Source of the DNA: Deinococcus piscis
Lineage (GTDB): Bacteria > Deinococcota > Deinococci > Deinococcales > Deinococcaceae
NCBI RefSeq assembly: GCF_014653275.1
Contig: NZ_BNAL01000005.1
Span: forward strand, 1-64,000
Direction: 5' to 3'
DNA length: 64,000 bases
Shown: positions 19,855 through 27,796 of the stretch, one piece after another
Position numbering within the stretch: position 1 is the first letter of the stretch
How the letters are laid out: each line of letters opens with the position of its first letter
The notes under the pieces: generated by a model
What the model saw: the letters and a program-made list of their open reading frames with translations, nothing else
Told to the model about the DNA's origin: nothing
The model's database searches: none
Made by a program: the position numbers and the translations under genes

Positions 19855-20856
19855 TTAACCAGGGTGTGGAGCAAGCAATTCCAGCGTGCGGCGCTGATGC
19901 TCCTCGCTGGGAGCAAGGTTGACCAGAATCAGTTCGTCCGCCTGTACCTCCTCTACAAAAGCAGCGAGGCGGTCAGTCACTTCAGCCTGCGTACCGACGA
20001 AGGTGCGTTCAAGCATCCGCAGAATCTGCTGTGCCTGGGGGTGCTGGCGCACCGCCACCAGGTCCTCAGGGCTAAAAGGCCGACGACTCCCACGGTTCAG
20101 GAAAGCGTCCAGCCATCCGTCCTCGGCGCGGCGGCGCTGCTCATGGGCGGTTGCGGCATCATCAGCGGCAATCACATTGGCAGCAGCAATAAAATGGGGT
20201 TTTGCAGCTGGGCCTGCCAGCGGGCCGCTGGGGTCGAAAGTCTCGCGGTAAATTTGCGCCGCTTCATTGAGCGCCGCAGGAGCAAAGTGCGAGGCGAAGG
20301 CGTAGGGCAACCCAAACTGTGCCGCCAGTTGTGCGCCGAACAGCGAGGAACCGAGAATGTACAGCGGCACATGGGTTCCTGCCCCTGGATAAGCATTCAC
20401 ACCTGCAACACGGGTCTGATCACTGAGATAAGCATGCAGTTCCAGCACATCCGAAGGGAAACGCTCGGCCTCATGCCCGTCGCGGCGCAGCGCCCGCATG
20501 GTCTGGCCGTCAGTGCCCGGAGCGCGGCCCAGTCCCAGGTCAATGCGGCCTGGGTACAGTGTTTCCAGCGTGCCGAACTGCTCGGCAATCACCAGTGGCG
20601 AATGGTTGGGCAGCATAATGCCGCCAGCTCCCAGACGCAGATTCTGGGTTTGGCCTGCCACATGTCCAATCACCAGTGCGGTGGCCGAGGAAGCAATGTT
20701 GGGTGCGTTGTGGTGTTCGGCAAACCATAGGCGGTGGTAGCCCAGCCCGTCAGCAGTCTGGGCCAGCCGCACGCTGCGGGCAATGCCTTCGGCGACGGAC
20801 TCGCCTCTATTCACGCGGCTAAGGTCAAGAAGAGAGAGGGGAACGGAAACAGGCAT
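19855..20856 (-). CDS. LLM-class flavin-dependent oxidoreductase (luciferase-like)
   Basis: This 333-residue TIM-barrel protein belongs to the bacterial luciferase superfamily group with short members. It begins VSVPLSLLDLSRVNRGES and contains LRLGAGGIMLPNHSPLVIAEQFGTLE and the DLGLGRAPGTD block that many annotators assign to the MsnO8 group. It probably uses reduced FMN to monooxygenate or reduce a small substrate. AGGAG precedes the ATG. It is the last gene of a three-gene minus-strand run headed by a TetR regulator. Confidence 0.88.
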   Translation of the reverse strand: MPVSVPLSLLDLSRVNRGESVAEGIARSVRLAQTADGLGYHRLWFAEHHNAPNIASSATALVIGHVAGQTQNLRLGAGGIMLPNHSPLVIAEQFGTLETLYPGRIDLGLGRAPGTDGQTMRALRRDGHEAERFPSDVLELHAYLSDQTRVAGVNAYPGAGTHVPLYILGSSLFGAQLAAQFGLPYAFASHFAPAALNEAAQIYRETFDPSGPLAGPAAKPHFIAAANVIAADDAATAHEQRRRAEDGWLDAFLNRGSRRPFSPEDLVAVRQHPQAQQILRMLERTFVGTQAEVTDRLAAFVEEVQADELILVNLAPSEEHQRRTLELLAPHPG

Positions 20857-20895
20857 AGGTCTTTTCTCCTGGATGTTGGGGGCCGCTCCGGCACT

Positions 20896-21630
20896 TCAGG
20901 CCGAGGCGGCGCGGTTGTTCTGCACGATTTCATCGTGGGTGGGCGTACGGCCCAGCACCATCAGGTGTTCCATCGCCGAGTCGCGGTTGAGCGGGGCACG
21001 CTGCTGGTCGGCTGCCGCGAGGGCAGTCCGCAGCTGTGGCAACGTCAACTCGGTGCAGTAGGCTGGCGTGCCGGGTTGCTGCCGCCAGGACTCGGTCAGA
21101 GGGCCAGCGTCTAGTGCGTCGAAACCGCTGTCGTGTACGAGTTGCGCCGCAATCTGCTTGCCCCCGGCATCATCTCCCGCGACGGGCAGGGCAATGCGTT
21201 CTGCTACTCCAGCAGGTTTGCCCCGGTTGCGCAAAGTCTCGGCCAGCACCGCATTCCACGCCTTGACGACTGGGCGGCCCAGTTGCTCACTCACCCAAAG
21301 GCTTTCTGGCTGACCCGCTTCCAGTTCCGGCAGCTCACCATCCCGGAACGGGTAATAGTTGGTCGTATCAATCAGCACGGTACTTTTGGGGACATGGCTG
21401 AGCAACTCGGCCAGCTGCGGAACATTCGCCAGTGGCACCGCGATGATGATGACCTCTACATCTTTGACCGCGTCTGTCTGGTCAGCAGCCGTCACGCCGA
21501 TGCGGGCGGCGAGGTCGCGTAGGGAAGCTGCTCCTCTGGAATTTGCTAGTTTGACGCTATGCCCCTGAGCGGCCAGCTTCTGTGCCAGGGTTCCGCCAAT
21601 ATTGCCTGCTCCAAGTATGCCGATGTTCAT
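20896..21630 (-). CDS. NADP oxidoreductase, coenzyme F420-dependent-like family
   Basis: This 244-residue protein has an N-terminal Rossmann fold with GILGAGNIGGTLA and a family core (VEVIIIAVPLANVPQL, DTTNYYPF, VVKAWNAVLAETL). Homologues are called NADPH-dependent F420 reductases, but Deinococcus is not known to make F420, so another electron acceptor is likely. It overlaps the TetR gene by four bases and precedes an LLM monooxygenase, which it might serve with reduced cofactor. That link is inference. Confidence 0.82.
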   Translation of the reverse strand: MNIGILGAGNIGGTLAQKLAAQGHSVKLANSRGAASLRDLAARIGVTAADQTDAVKDVEVIIIAVPLANVPQLAELLSHVPKSTVLIDTTNYYPFRDGELPELEAGQPESLWVSEQLGRPVVKAWNAVLAETLRNRGKPAGVAERIALPVAGDDAGGKQIAAQLVHDSGFDALDAGPLTESWRQQPGTPAYCTELTLPQLRTALAAADQQRAPLNRDSAMEHLMVLGRTPTHDEIVQNNRAASA

Positions 21631-22229
21631 GCTGTTTCTCCTGTAGTCCGTGTCGGCTGCTGATAGCCCTCGGCCATCAGGCGGCGTAGGCCCGCCAGAG
21701 AAGTGCCTTCCGTCCTATCCGCGCCTCTGACCCAGGCCACGGCGGCCACTCCCAGAAACAGGTCACGGCCTGTAAGGTCAGACCGGGCGTGTCCAGACTG
21801 CTGCGCGGCGCCGAGAAATTGCCCTGTGGTGTCTATCAGTTCGGTGCAGGGCCGGGTCAACGGGTTATCTGACTCGCTGGCCCGCGCCGCAGCCATCAGC
21901 GGTTCAGGCAGGCCGCTGAACGAACCCAGGTAATCCTCCAGGGCACTCAACCAGGTCTGAAGAGCCTCCAGAGGAGCTTCCAGTTGCTCAGCAGCCGTCT
22001 GGCGCTGAGCGAGTTCTTCTGAGCGGGTCTGTAGCACGGCGGCCAGCAGAGCCTCCCGAGTCGGGAAGTGGCGGTAGAGCGTGCCTGGGCCAATGCTTGC
22101 TTCCCTGGCAATGGCGTCAAGAGAGGTGTTCACCCCATGCTGCAAAAAGTGGCGCTGGGCCGTTTCCAGAATCAGGGCGCGGTTCCGCAGAACGTCAGCC
22201 CGGGGCTTACGCGTCGCTTCAGTGGTCAA
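21627..22229 (-). CDS. TetR-family transcriptional regulator
   Basis: The 200-residue protein has an N-terminal helix-turn-helix (LDAIAREASIGPGTLYRHFPTREALL) typical of TetR. The C-terminal ligand domain is variable. The start is a TTG at 22229, supported by AAGGAGG seven bases upstream, so this is a real non-ATG start. It heads the operon with the NADP oxidoreductase and LLM genes and is divergent from a second LLM monooxygenase. It probably controls both directions from the 57-base gap. Confidence 0.9.
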   Translation of the reverse strand: MTTEATRKPRADVLRNRALILETAQRHFLQHGVNTSLDAIAREASIGPGTLYRHFPTREALLAAVLQTRSEELAQRQTAAEQLEAPLEALQTWLSALEDYLGSFSGLPEPLMAAARASESDNPLTRPCTELIDTTGQFLGAAQQSGHARSDLTGRDLFLGVAAVAWVRGADRTEGTSLAGLRRLMAEGYQQPTRTTGETA

Positions 22230-22286
22230 TGTCGTTCCTCCTTAGACTGTCTTGCAAAGTGGAGACTTCCTCCGTATCATCTTACC
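22230..22286. promoter_or_regulatory. divergent promoter region of tetR and LLM monooxygenase
   Basis: TATCAT at 22275-22280 is six bases before the rightward ATG, and AAGGAGG serves the leftward TTG. AGACTGTCT is a small dyad near the middle that could be part of the TetR operator. No longer palindrome is clear. Confidence 0.45.
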
Positions 22287-23636
22287 ATGAACCGGAGAGA
22301 TACTCCAGATAAGCAGATGATACTCGGGATGCACTTCGGCAACGGCTACGGCTCACAGCCGCACGCCTGGCGGATGCCGGGAGTGCCCAGGGGTGGAGCC
22401 ACCGACTTTGATGCCCAGGTGCGCTACGCCCAGGCCGCCGAGCGGGGCAAGTTCGATTTCCTGTTCCTGCCCGACTTCCTGGGGCTGGACACTGACATTT
22501 CCCACCACCCTTCCATGCTGACGCTGGAGCCGCTGCTCACGCTGGCAGCGGTGGCGCGTGGGACTGAGCGCATCGGTCTGGTGACTACGGCGTCTACCAC
22601 TTTCAACGAGCCGTACAACCTCGCCCGCATGTTCAAAACCCTGGACGTGATGAGCCACGGACGGATGGGCTGGAACGTGGTGCCGACTTCCGACCCCACC
22701 AGCGCGGCCAACTTCGGCAAAGCGCCCATGCAGCGCCAGGAAAAGTACGAACGCCTGCATGAAATGGTGCAGCTCGTACAGTCGCTGTGGGGCAGCTGGG
22801 GCGAGGACGCCTGGATTCATGACCCCGCAAGTGGCCGCTACGCCGACGCATCTAAGATTCAGCCCGTCAACTTGCAGGGCCGCCATGTGGCGACGCGGGG
22901 GCCGCTGCCCATTCCGCCTTCGGAGCAGGGACAGCCGGTCATCTTTCAGGCGGGCGGGGGAGACTACGGCCTGCAAGTGGCGGGGCAGTATGCCAGCGGC
23001 GTCATCGGCGCGACCTTCAGCATCGACGACGCCCGCGCCCAGCGGACAGCGCTGCGCCGCGCTGCTCAGGCGGCGGGACGCGACCCCGACGAAATCAAAT
23101 TCTTCGCTGGCGTGATGCCCGCCCTGGGCGCGACCAAGCGTGAGGCGATTGACCGCCGCTTGCAACTGGGCCAGGACATCTTCCCCTCCCGCGTCCCTTA
23201 CCTGGGGCAAATGCTGGGGTTGCGGCTTTCTGAAAGTCGCCTGGAAGAGCCATTGACTGAGCAGGAATTGCAAATGGCGCGGGCCAACCCGGGCGACCCC
23301 CGTTCCGCCACGGCGCTCAAGGTCGCCCGCGAAGGCTGGACGATTCGGGAAATCTTGGCGCACGGCGTCATCGACTACCATCCCACGCCCGTCGGCCCCG
23401 CCGAAGTGACCGCCGACCACATGCAGGAATGGTTCGAGGCAGGCGCGGTGGACGGCTTCTGGGTGTCTATCGACGTGTTCGAGGATGGTATAGACGCCTT
23501 CGTCGACGGCGTGATTCCGATTTTGCAGGAGCGTGGTCTGTTTCACACCGACTACGAGGGCACCACCCTGCGCGACCATCTGGGGGTGCCGCACCAGTAC
23601 GGGCTGGATGCGCGGCTCGCTGGCGCTGAGGGGTGA
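22287..23636 (+). CDS. LLM-class flavin-dependent monooxygenase, NtaA/SnaA/DszA type
   Basis: This 449-residue two-component monooxygenase is of the nitrilotriacetate/dibenzothiophene-sulfone group. Signatures are FDFLFLPDFL, LVTTASTTFNEPYNLARMF, HGRMGWNVVPTSDPTSAANFG and PVIFQAGGGDYGLQVAGQYA. These enzymes need FMNH2 from a separate reductase and open or desulfurise organic substrates, but the substrate here is unknown. The ATG at 22287 lies six bases after TATCAT, so it is probably leaderless. Longer upstream codons overlap the divergent TetR gene and are not protein-like. Confidence 0.92.
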   Translation: MNRRDTPDKQMILGMHFGNGYGSQPHAWRMPGVPRGGATDFDAQVRYAQAAERGKFDFLFLPDFLGLDTDISHHPSMLTLEPLLTLAAVARGTERIGLVTTASTTFNEPYNLARMFKTLDVMSHGRMGWNVVPTSDPTSAANFGKAPMQRQEKYERLHEMVQLVQSLWGSWGEDAWIHDPASGRYADASKIQPVNLQGRHVATRGPLPIPPSEQGQPVIFQAGGGDYGLQVAGQYASGVIGATFSIDDARAQRTALRRAAQAAGRDPDEIKFFAGVMPALGATKREAIDRRLQLGQDIFPSRVPYLGQMLGLRLSESRLEEPLTEQELQMARANPGDPRSATALKVAREGWTIREILAHGVIDYHPTPVGPAEVTADHMQEWFEAGAVDGFWVSIDVFEDGIDAFVDGVIPILQERGLFHTDYEGTTLRDHLGVPHQYGLDARLAGAEG

Positions 23637-23651
23637 CTCTCAAAAGTTTCT

Positions 23652-24662
23652 CTATTCGTCCCGCATCTGGATGACGACTTTGCCCTTGGCCTTGCCGGAT
23701 TCGGCATAAGCCAGGGCCTGCGCGGTCTGCTCAAACGGAAAAATGCGGTCTAGGTGTGGCCTGAGCGTGCCATTTTCCAGCAGGGGGGTCAGGCTTTCCA
23801 GCCTCCCGCCATCGGTGTGCATGAACCAGTAGCGGTAGTGGGCCTGCGCTTTTCTGGCCGCGGCGTTGGGTTTGGCCGACAGTGCCATAAACACAGGCCA
23901 CAGCAAGGGGCTGAGTCCCCGTGATTTGGCCGTTTGTACATCCGGCCCATCCGAGATAGAGACCACCGTCGCCCCAGGGTTGACGGTCTGGAAACTCCGC
24001 AGCAGGTTCTCCATGCCGATGCCGTCCAGCACCGCGTCCATGCCGCGCACCACGTCCTCGAACTTCTGGGTGCGGTAATCCACCACGGTTTCGGCTCCCA
24101 GACCCTTCACGAAGTCGGTGTCCTTGCCGCTGACGGTGGTCGCCACCCGCAGGCCGAGGTGACGGGCCACCTGAATCGCCATGCTGCCCACCGCTCCAGC
24201 GCCACCGTGAATCAGCACCGATTGACCCGCCCTGAGCGGTGCGGCTTCGGTCAGGACTTGATGGGCGGTCAGCAGCACCATCGGCAGGGAAGCGGCTTCA
24301 GCGTGGGTCAGATTGGTCGGCTTGTGGGCCACGGCAGCTTCCGCCGTCACGATTTCCTGTGCAAACGTGCCGATTCGGTCATCCTGCACGCGGGAATACA
24401 CGGCGTCTCCGACCTTGAAGCGGGTGACCTCGCGGCCCACCTCGCTGACCACGCCGGAGCAGTCGTTGCCCAGAATCAGCGGGAATGTGTAGGGCAGGAT
24501 GACCTTCAGCGCCCCACTGCGAATACGCCAGTCCAGCGGGTTGACGCTGGCCGCGTGAATCTGAATCCGAACGTCCTTGGGGCCGAGCGGCGCAGGTGGG
24601 AACTCGCCCCACTCCATAACCTCGGGGCCGCCGTATTTGCTGATGTAAAACGCTTTGTTCAT
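23652..24662 (-). CDS. NADP-dependent quinone oxidoreductase / zinc-less alcohol dehydrogenase family
   Basis: This 336-residue MDR-superfamily protein has a GroES-like N-domain (HAASVNPLDWRIRSG, LGNDCSGVV) and a Rossmann NADP site (VLIHGGAGAVGSMAIQVAR). The catalytic zinc ligands of alcohol dehydrogenases are absent, so a quinone or enone reductase is likely. GAGGAG precedes the ATG, which overlaps the SRPBCC gene by four bases. It is the last gene of the alpha/beta hydrolase - SRPBCC - oxidoreductase operon and faces the LLM gene convergently. Confidence 0.9.
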   Translation of the reverse strand: MNKAFYISKYGGPEVMEWGEFPPAPLGPKDVRIQIHAASVNPLDWRIRSGALKVILPYTFPLILGNDCSGVVSEVGREVTRFKVGDAVYSRVQDDRIGTFAQEIVTAEAAVAHKPTNLTHAEAASLPMVLLTAHQVLTEAAPLRAGQSVLIHGGAGAVGSMAIQVARHLGLRVATTVSGKDTDFVKGLGAETVVDYRTQKFEDVVRGMDAVLDGIGMENLLRSFQTVNPGATVVSISDGPDVQTAKSRGLSPLLWPVFMALSAKPNAAARKAQAHYRYWFMHTDGGRLESLTPLLENGTLRPHLDRIFPFEQTAQALAYAESGKAKGKVVIQMRDE

Positions 24663-25177
24663 GCTTGCTCCTCTGCGTGTGGGCTGGCCGTGCGTTCGCT
24701 GCGGCGCTTGATGGCCTGATTCAATGTCTCGAAGGCGGGCAGCAGTTGACGGGTCAAGAGGGGACGCAGCAAGGGAGCGAGTGCGCCCTTGTAGTCCTCG
24801 CCGTGATGGAGCACAGTTTGGCCTCCGTACGTCGTGCTGAGCAGGAAAAAATGGTCGATGTCGAGCAGTCCCGGTAAGGGCAGGCCGCCCTGCCAGCGCA
24901 GTTCAAACCCCGGCTCGGCTTGCATCACGTTGGCCCTGAGCCGGATGCTTTGCCCTGCCGAGGGCTGAAGCACAAAGCGGATTGGCTCGCCGGGACGCAA
25001 TGGGCCCGTCAATTCGGTGATGAGTGGATTCCACCCGGGATAGCTGGCGGTGTCGGTCAGCACAGCCCACACTTCTTCATGGGAAGCGGCGATGGTGGTG
25101 TCGGTGCGGAGAGTGAAGCGCTGGCGGGTGGCCCATGCGAGTCCGGCGATGCCGAATAGAAAGGTTCTTTTCTTCAT
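24659..25177 (-). CDS. SRPBCC (START/Bet v1-like) family protein
   Basis: The 172-residue protein has a short hydrophobic N-terminus (MKKRTFLFGIAGLAWA) that could be a signal or anchor, then a polyketide-cyclase-like SRPBCC domain: SHEEVWAVLTDTASYPGWNPLI, GFELRWQGGLPLPGLLDIDHFF. These folds bind hydrophobic ligands. It lies between an alpha/beta hydrolase and a quinone-type reductase with one-base or overlapping spacing, so it is part of the same operon. Confidence 0.8.
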   Translation of the reverse strand: MKKRTFLFGIAGLAWATRQRFTLRTDTTIAASHEEVWAVLTDTASYPGWNPLITELTGPLRPGEPIRFVLQPSAGQSIRLRANVMQAEPGFELRWQGGLPLPGLLDIDHFFLLSTTYGGQTVLHHGEDYKGALAPLLRPLLTRQLLPAFETLNQAIKRRSERTASPHAEEQA

Positions 25178-25178
25178 C

Positions 25179-26033
25179 TCAGCGCCCCAGAAACTCGGCG
25201 GCGATGGGGGCAAACTCCGCGTGATACTGGAAGATGCCGCCGTGTCCTGAATTGGGGTAAATGATGAGTTCACTGCCCCGGATGCGCCGGTGGAGGTCAT
25301 GCGAAAGCGCCGTGGGCACCATCCGGTCATGGTCGCCATTGGCAATCAGGGTGGGTTGAGTGAGTTTGGACAGGTCGGCGGGGGCTGAACGTCCGTACCT
25401 CTGAATCGCCTTCAGCTGGGTTTGGAACCCTTTGACACTCATGGCCTTGTCGCGGTCAGTCTGACGCTCCTGAAGCCGCCCAATGAAGGCCCGGCCCGCT
25501 GCCCGGCCAACCGCGTCACGATTGAAAAACAGGTATTCCTTCGGGTCGCAGCGCCCTGCGCCAGCCCGCAGCATGTCCCAGTAGGTTGTCATCACTACCT
25601 TGTCAATGTCCCGTCCGCCGCGTGGCCCCGTGCCCGTCAGCACCATCTTCCGCACCAGCTCGGGGTGCTTGACCACCAAGTCCTGGGCAATGAATCCGCC
25701 CATGGAAAAGGTGAAAAGGTCGACTTTTTCAAAGCCGAGGGCCTGGATGAAGGTGTAAGCGTCGTCGGCCATCGCCTCGATGCTGCCCGGCACTTCGCCA
25801 CTGGCTGAGCCGACCCCACGCTGATTGAAGGTGATGACGTGGCGAGTTCGGGCAATCGCGTCGACAATGCGCGGATCCCAGTTGTCCAGCGTGGCCGCCA
25901 GATGGACAAAAAAGACGACGGGAAGGCCGCCCCGTGGCCCCAGTTCACGGTAAGTGTAGGCAACGCCCCCTGCGCTGAGGGTCTTGGTCGGCGCTAGGGC
26001 GTAAGAAGTGTTGATGGGGAGGGGATTGGTCAT
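25179..26033 (-). CDS. alpha/beta hydrolase
   Basis: This 284-residue hydrolase has its nucleophile in FSMGGF, acid in NGDHDRMVP and histidine in NSGHGG. The oxyanion strand reads VVFFVHLAATLDNWDP, which lacks the usual HGxP, a variation seen in a subgroup of these enzymes. The substrate is unknown. The ATG at 26033 is supported by AGGAGAA about thirteen bases upstream. It heads the three-gene operon, and a TetR-associated 12-base word lies in its promoter region. Confidence 0.88.
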   Translation of the reverse strand: MTNPLPINTSYALAPTKTLSAGGVAYTYRELGPRGGLPVVFFVHLAATLDNWDPRIVDAIARTRHVITFNQRGVGSASGEVPGSIEAMADDAYTFIQALGFEKVDLFTFSMGGFIAQDLVVKHPELVRKMVLTGTGPRGGRDIDKVVMTTYWDMLRAGAGRCDPKEYLFFNRDAVGRAAGRAFIGRLQERQTDRDKAMSVKGFQTQLKAIQRYGRSAPADLSKLTQPTLIANGDHDRMVPTALSHDLHRRIRGSELIIYPNSGHGGIFQYHAEFAPIAAEFLGR

Positions 26034-26104
26034 GGTAGTAGGGGTTCTCCTGGGCAGGAGGAGTGGCCTGCTTACCAATATCTCCTCTCTTTGCTATTTT
26101 ATAT

Positions 26105-26123
26105 TATGAGTATCATACGAAAT
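26105..26123. promoter_or_regulatory. promoter and candidate TetR site of the hydrolase operon
   Basis: TATGAGTATCATA (26105-26117) is a 5+3+5 dyad. Its right side belongs to ATCATACGAAAT (26112-26123), a 12-base word that recurs exactly at the tetR promoter (26740-26751). On the minus strand it contains a TATGAT -10 box. Confidence 0.5.
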
Positions 26124-26138
26124 AAAAGGTGATATGTA

Positions 26139-26732
26139 CTACTTTATCTTTGGTGTAAACGCCTCCAGCGCGGCTTCGCGGATTTCCTCGCAAAGTGCTG
26201 GGTCATTAACTGCCCTCGCCAGGATGAGTGACCCGACCATCGCGCTGACGGTGGACAGAGCTTTTTGCCGCGCCTCCGCTTGAGTCCGCTCAGGCATCTG
26301 GTGGGCCACAACTTCAATCATCTCCCTGATCCTGGCCGTCGCGGCTTGCCGGACTTCTGGAGCCTGACGGGGCATTTCTGACCCCAGAGCGGCGATAGGA
26401 CAACCGTGTTCGATGTCTTTCAGATGCTCGCCAGATAAGTAGCTCTGAATCATGGCGGCGGCGGCCTGCTGGGGCGGTACGGAAGCGGCTACGCGACTAG
26501 ACCAGGCCACCGTTTCTGTCCCCGCACGGTCGGCGGCGGCGGCCAGCAGGGCTTCCCTGGACGGGAAATGGGCGTAGAAGGTGCCGTGGGTGAGTCCGGC
26601 TTCCTTCATGATTTCGGACACGCTGGGGCCGCCGTACCCACTGCGCCGAATGGCGCGGGCGGCCGCTTCGACAATCCGTTCGCGGGCCGCCTGCTTTTCT
26701 GCCGCCCGCTGGGTTCCTTTGTACTCTCGCAT
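26139..26732 (-). CDS. TetR-family transcriptional regulator
   Basis: The 197-residue regulator has the TetR helix-turn-helix GGPSVSEIMKEAGLTHGTFY followed by AHFPSREALLAAA. The C-terminus contains EHGCPIAALGSEMPRQAPEVR, characteristic of the AcrR/NemR-like group. I choose the ATG at 26732 because TATGAT (26740-26745) is seven bases upstream, giving a leaderless start. Longer versions read through the operator word. It is upstream of the hydrolase operon on the same strand and probably controls both. Confidence 0.88.
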   Translation of the reverse strand: MREYKGTQRAAEKQAARERIVEAAARAIRRSGYGGPSVSEIMKEAGLTHGTFYAHFPSREALLAAAADRAGTETVAWSSRVAASVPPQQAAAAMIQSYLSGEHLKDIEHGCPIAALGSEMPRQAPEVRQAATARIREMIEVVAHQMPERTQAEARQKALSTVSAMVGSLILARAVNDPALCEEIREAALEAFTPKIK

Positions 26733-26739
26733 GACAGAC

Positions 26740-26751
26740 ATCATACGAAAT
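26740..26751. promoter_or_regulatory. repeated 12-base word at the tetR promoter
   Basis: ATCATACGAAAT is identical to the word at 26112-26123 and includes the TATGAT -10 box on the minus strand. It may be a shared operator half-site or merely a shared promoter element. Confidence 0.45.
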
Positions 26752-26932
26752 TGTCGGGTCAGCGTGCCGTGATTACGGAGTGCCTGTGCCGCTGGAAATC
26801 GAAAAATGTTGTGCGGTACGGCCACTCTCGTCTAGTGTTCGATTTCGCGCGAATCGGGTGGTGACCGCTTGGAGTAGTCCCGACACCTGTCACGAAATAT
26901 CGAAATGAACCCTTTTGTTAAGCCTAAAGTTG

Positions 26933-27043
26933 TCAGGTTGGGTCATATCCACAATCACCGTTGCTGCTGAAATAGGTGATGTCGGTCAGATCAACTTCTT
27001 CTCCTTCAGGACCGAAGAGGAAAGGATTGATTTCCACTTCCAT
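26933..27043 (-). CDS. possible small protein, 36 residues
   Basis: Between tetR and the next gene there are about 370 bases. Here a minus-strand frame reads MEVEINPFLFGPEGEE and continues VDLTDITYFSSNGDCGY, a plausible acidic small protein. Upstream codons in the same frame are open back to the stop of the preceding gene, so it might begin earlier. Codon choice has less G or C in the third position than neighbouring genes. No good Shine-Dalgarno or -10 is visible. It could be a small accessory protein, a peptide precursor or a remnant. I do not recognise it. Confidence 0.35.
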   Translation of the reverse strand: MEVEINPFLFGPEGEEVDLTDITYFSSNGDCGYDPT

Positions 27044-27103
27044 TTCTCTTCGGCCTTTGGAGAGAACGACGGGTTCTGTGGAGGTGGAGTGCTTGGTGAA
27101 CTT

Positions 27104-27745
27104 CTACAGCCCCAGCACGCCCAGCGGAGCCGTCACCTGTAGTTCACGGCTAAACTTCTCCACCATCGCCCGCTCTTCTGGCGTCGCCACCGTGACTTTG
27201 CTGCTCAGGTCCGGCAGCGAGCCACTGCCCTGTGAGCGTGCCAGTTCACCCAGCACGCCGGCCAGGTCCACCTGCGGCAGGCCCAGCGCCAGGTTCACCT
27301 TTTGCCGGACAAAGGCGTAGCGCTCGCGGCTGAGGTTCTCGGCCACCAGGCCCCGTTCCAGCGCGGCGCGGGCGTCGGCCACCGAAGTGCCCAGGGCGCG
27401 CACGGCCTGCACGGCGGTCCAGGCGTTCACCGGCTCACCGGCCTGAATGTCCGCGTAAATCTGCTGAAGCTGCGGGAACGTGCCGCCCATGCTCGCCCTG
27501 ACTTCACGGCGAATCCGCACAAACTTTTCCAGCTCGGCGCGGGTGAGCGGAGCCTGAAGGTCCTCGGCGCTGCCAGCGCGGGGCTGCGGCGCACTCGGGC
27601 TGCCGTTCAGGGTGGTGTCCAGCTGGCCGGTCAGATTCCCGATGGCGGGCTGCACAAATCCGAACCAGCCCACGCCCAGCGCGATGAGGGTGACGGCAAT
27701 AGAACCGAAGCAGCCCAGGGCGCTGCACCCCAGTTGACGGATCAT
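27104..27745 (-). CDS. hypothetical membrane-anchored protein
   Basis: The 213-residue protein has one hydrophobic segment at about 12-34 (CFGSIAVTLIALGVGWFGFV). A Pro/Ser linker and a mostly helical soluble part follow (about 65-205, with ERYAFVRQKVNLALGLPQ). I do not recognise a family. The topology suggests an N-terminal anchor and an exported domain. AGGAGA lies eight bases before the ATG. A small ORF in the same frame follows its stop codon. Confidence 0.7.
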   Translation of the reverse strand: MIRQLGCSALGCFGSIAVTLIALGVGWFGFVQPAIGNLTGQLDTTLNGSPSAPQPRAGSAEDLQAPLTRAELEKFVRIRREVRASMGGTFPQLQQIYADIQAGEPVNAWTAVQAVRALGTSVADARAALERGLVAENLSRERYAFVRQKVNLALGLPQVDLAGVLGELARSQGSGSLPDLSSKVTVATPEERAMVEKFSRELQVTAPLGVLGL

Positions 27746-27796
27746 AAGAGAGTCTCCTGCATGGCCCCAGCATAGGGGGGAGGAGTGAGCTGAAAG

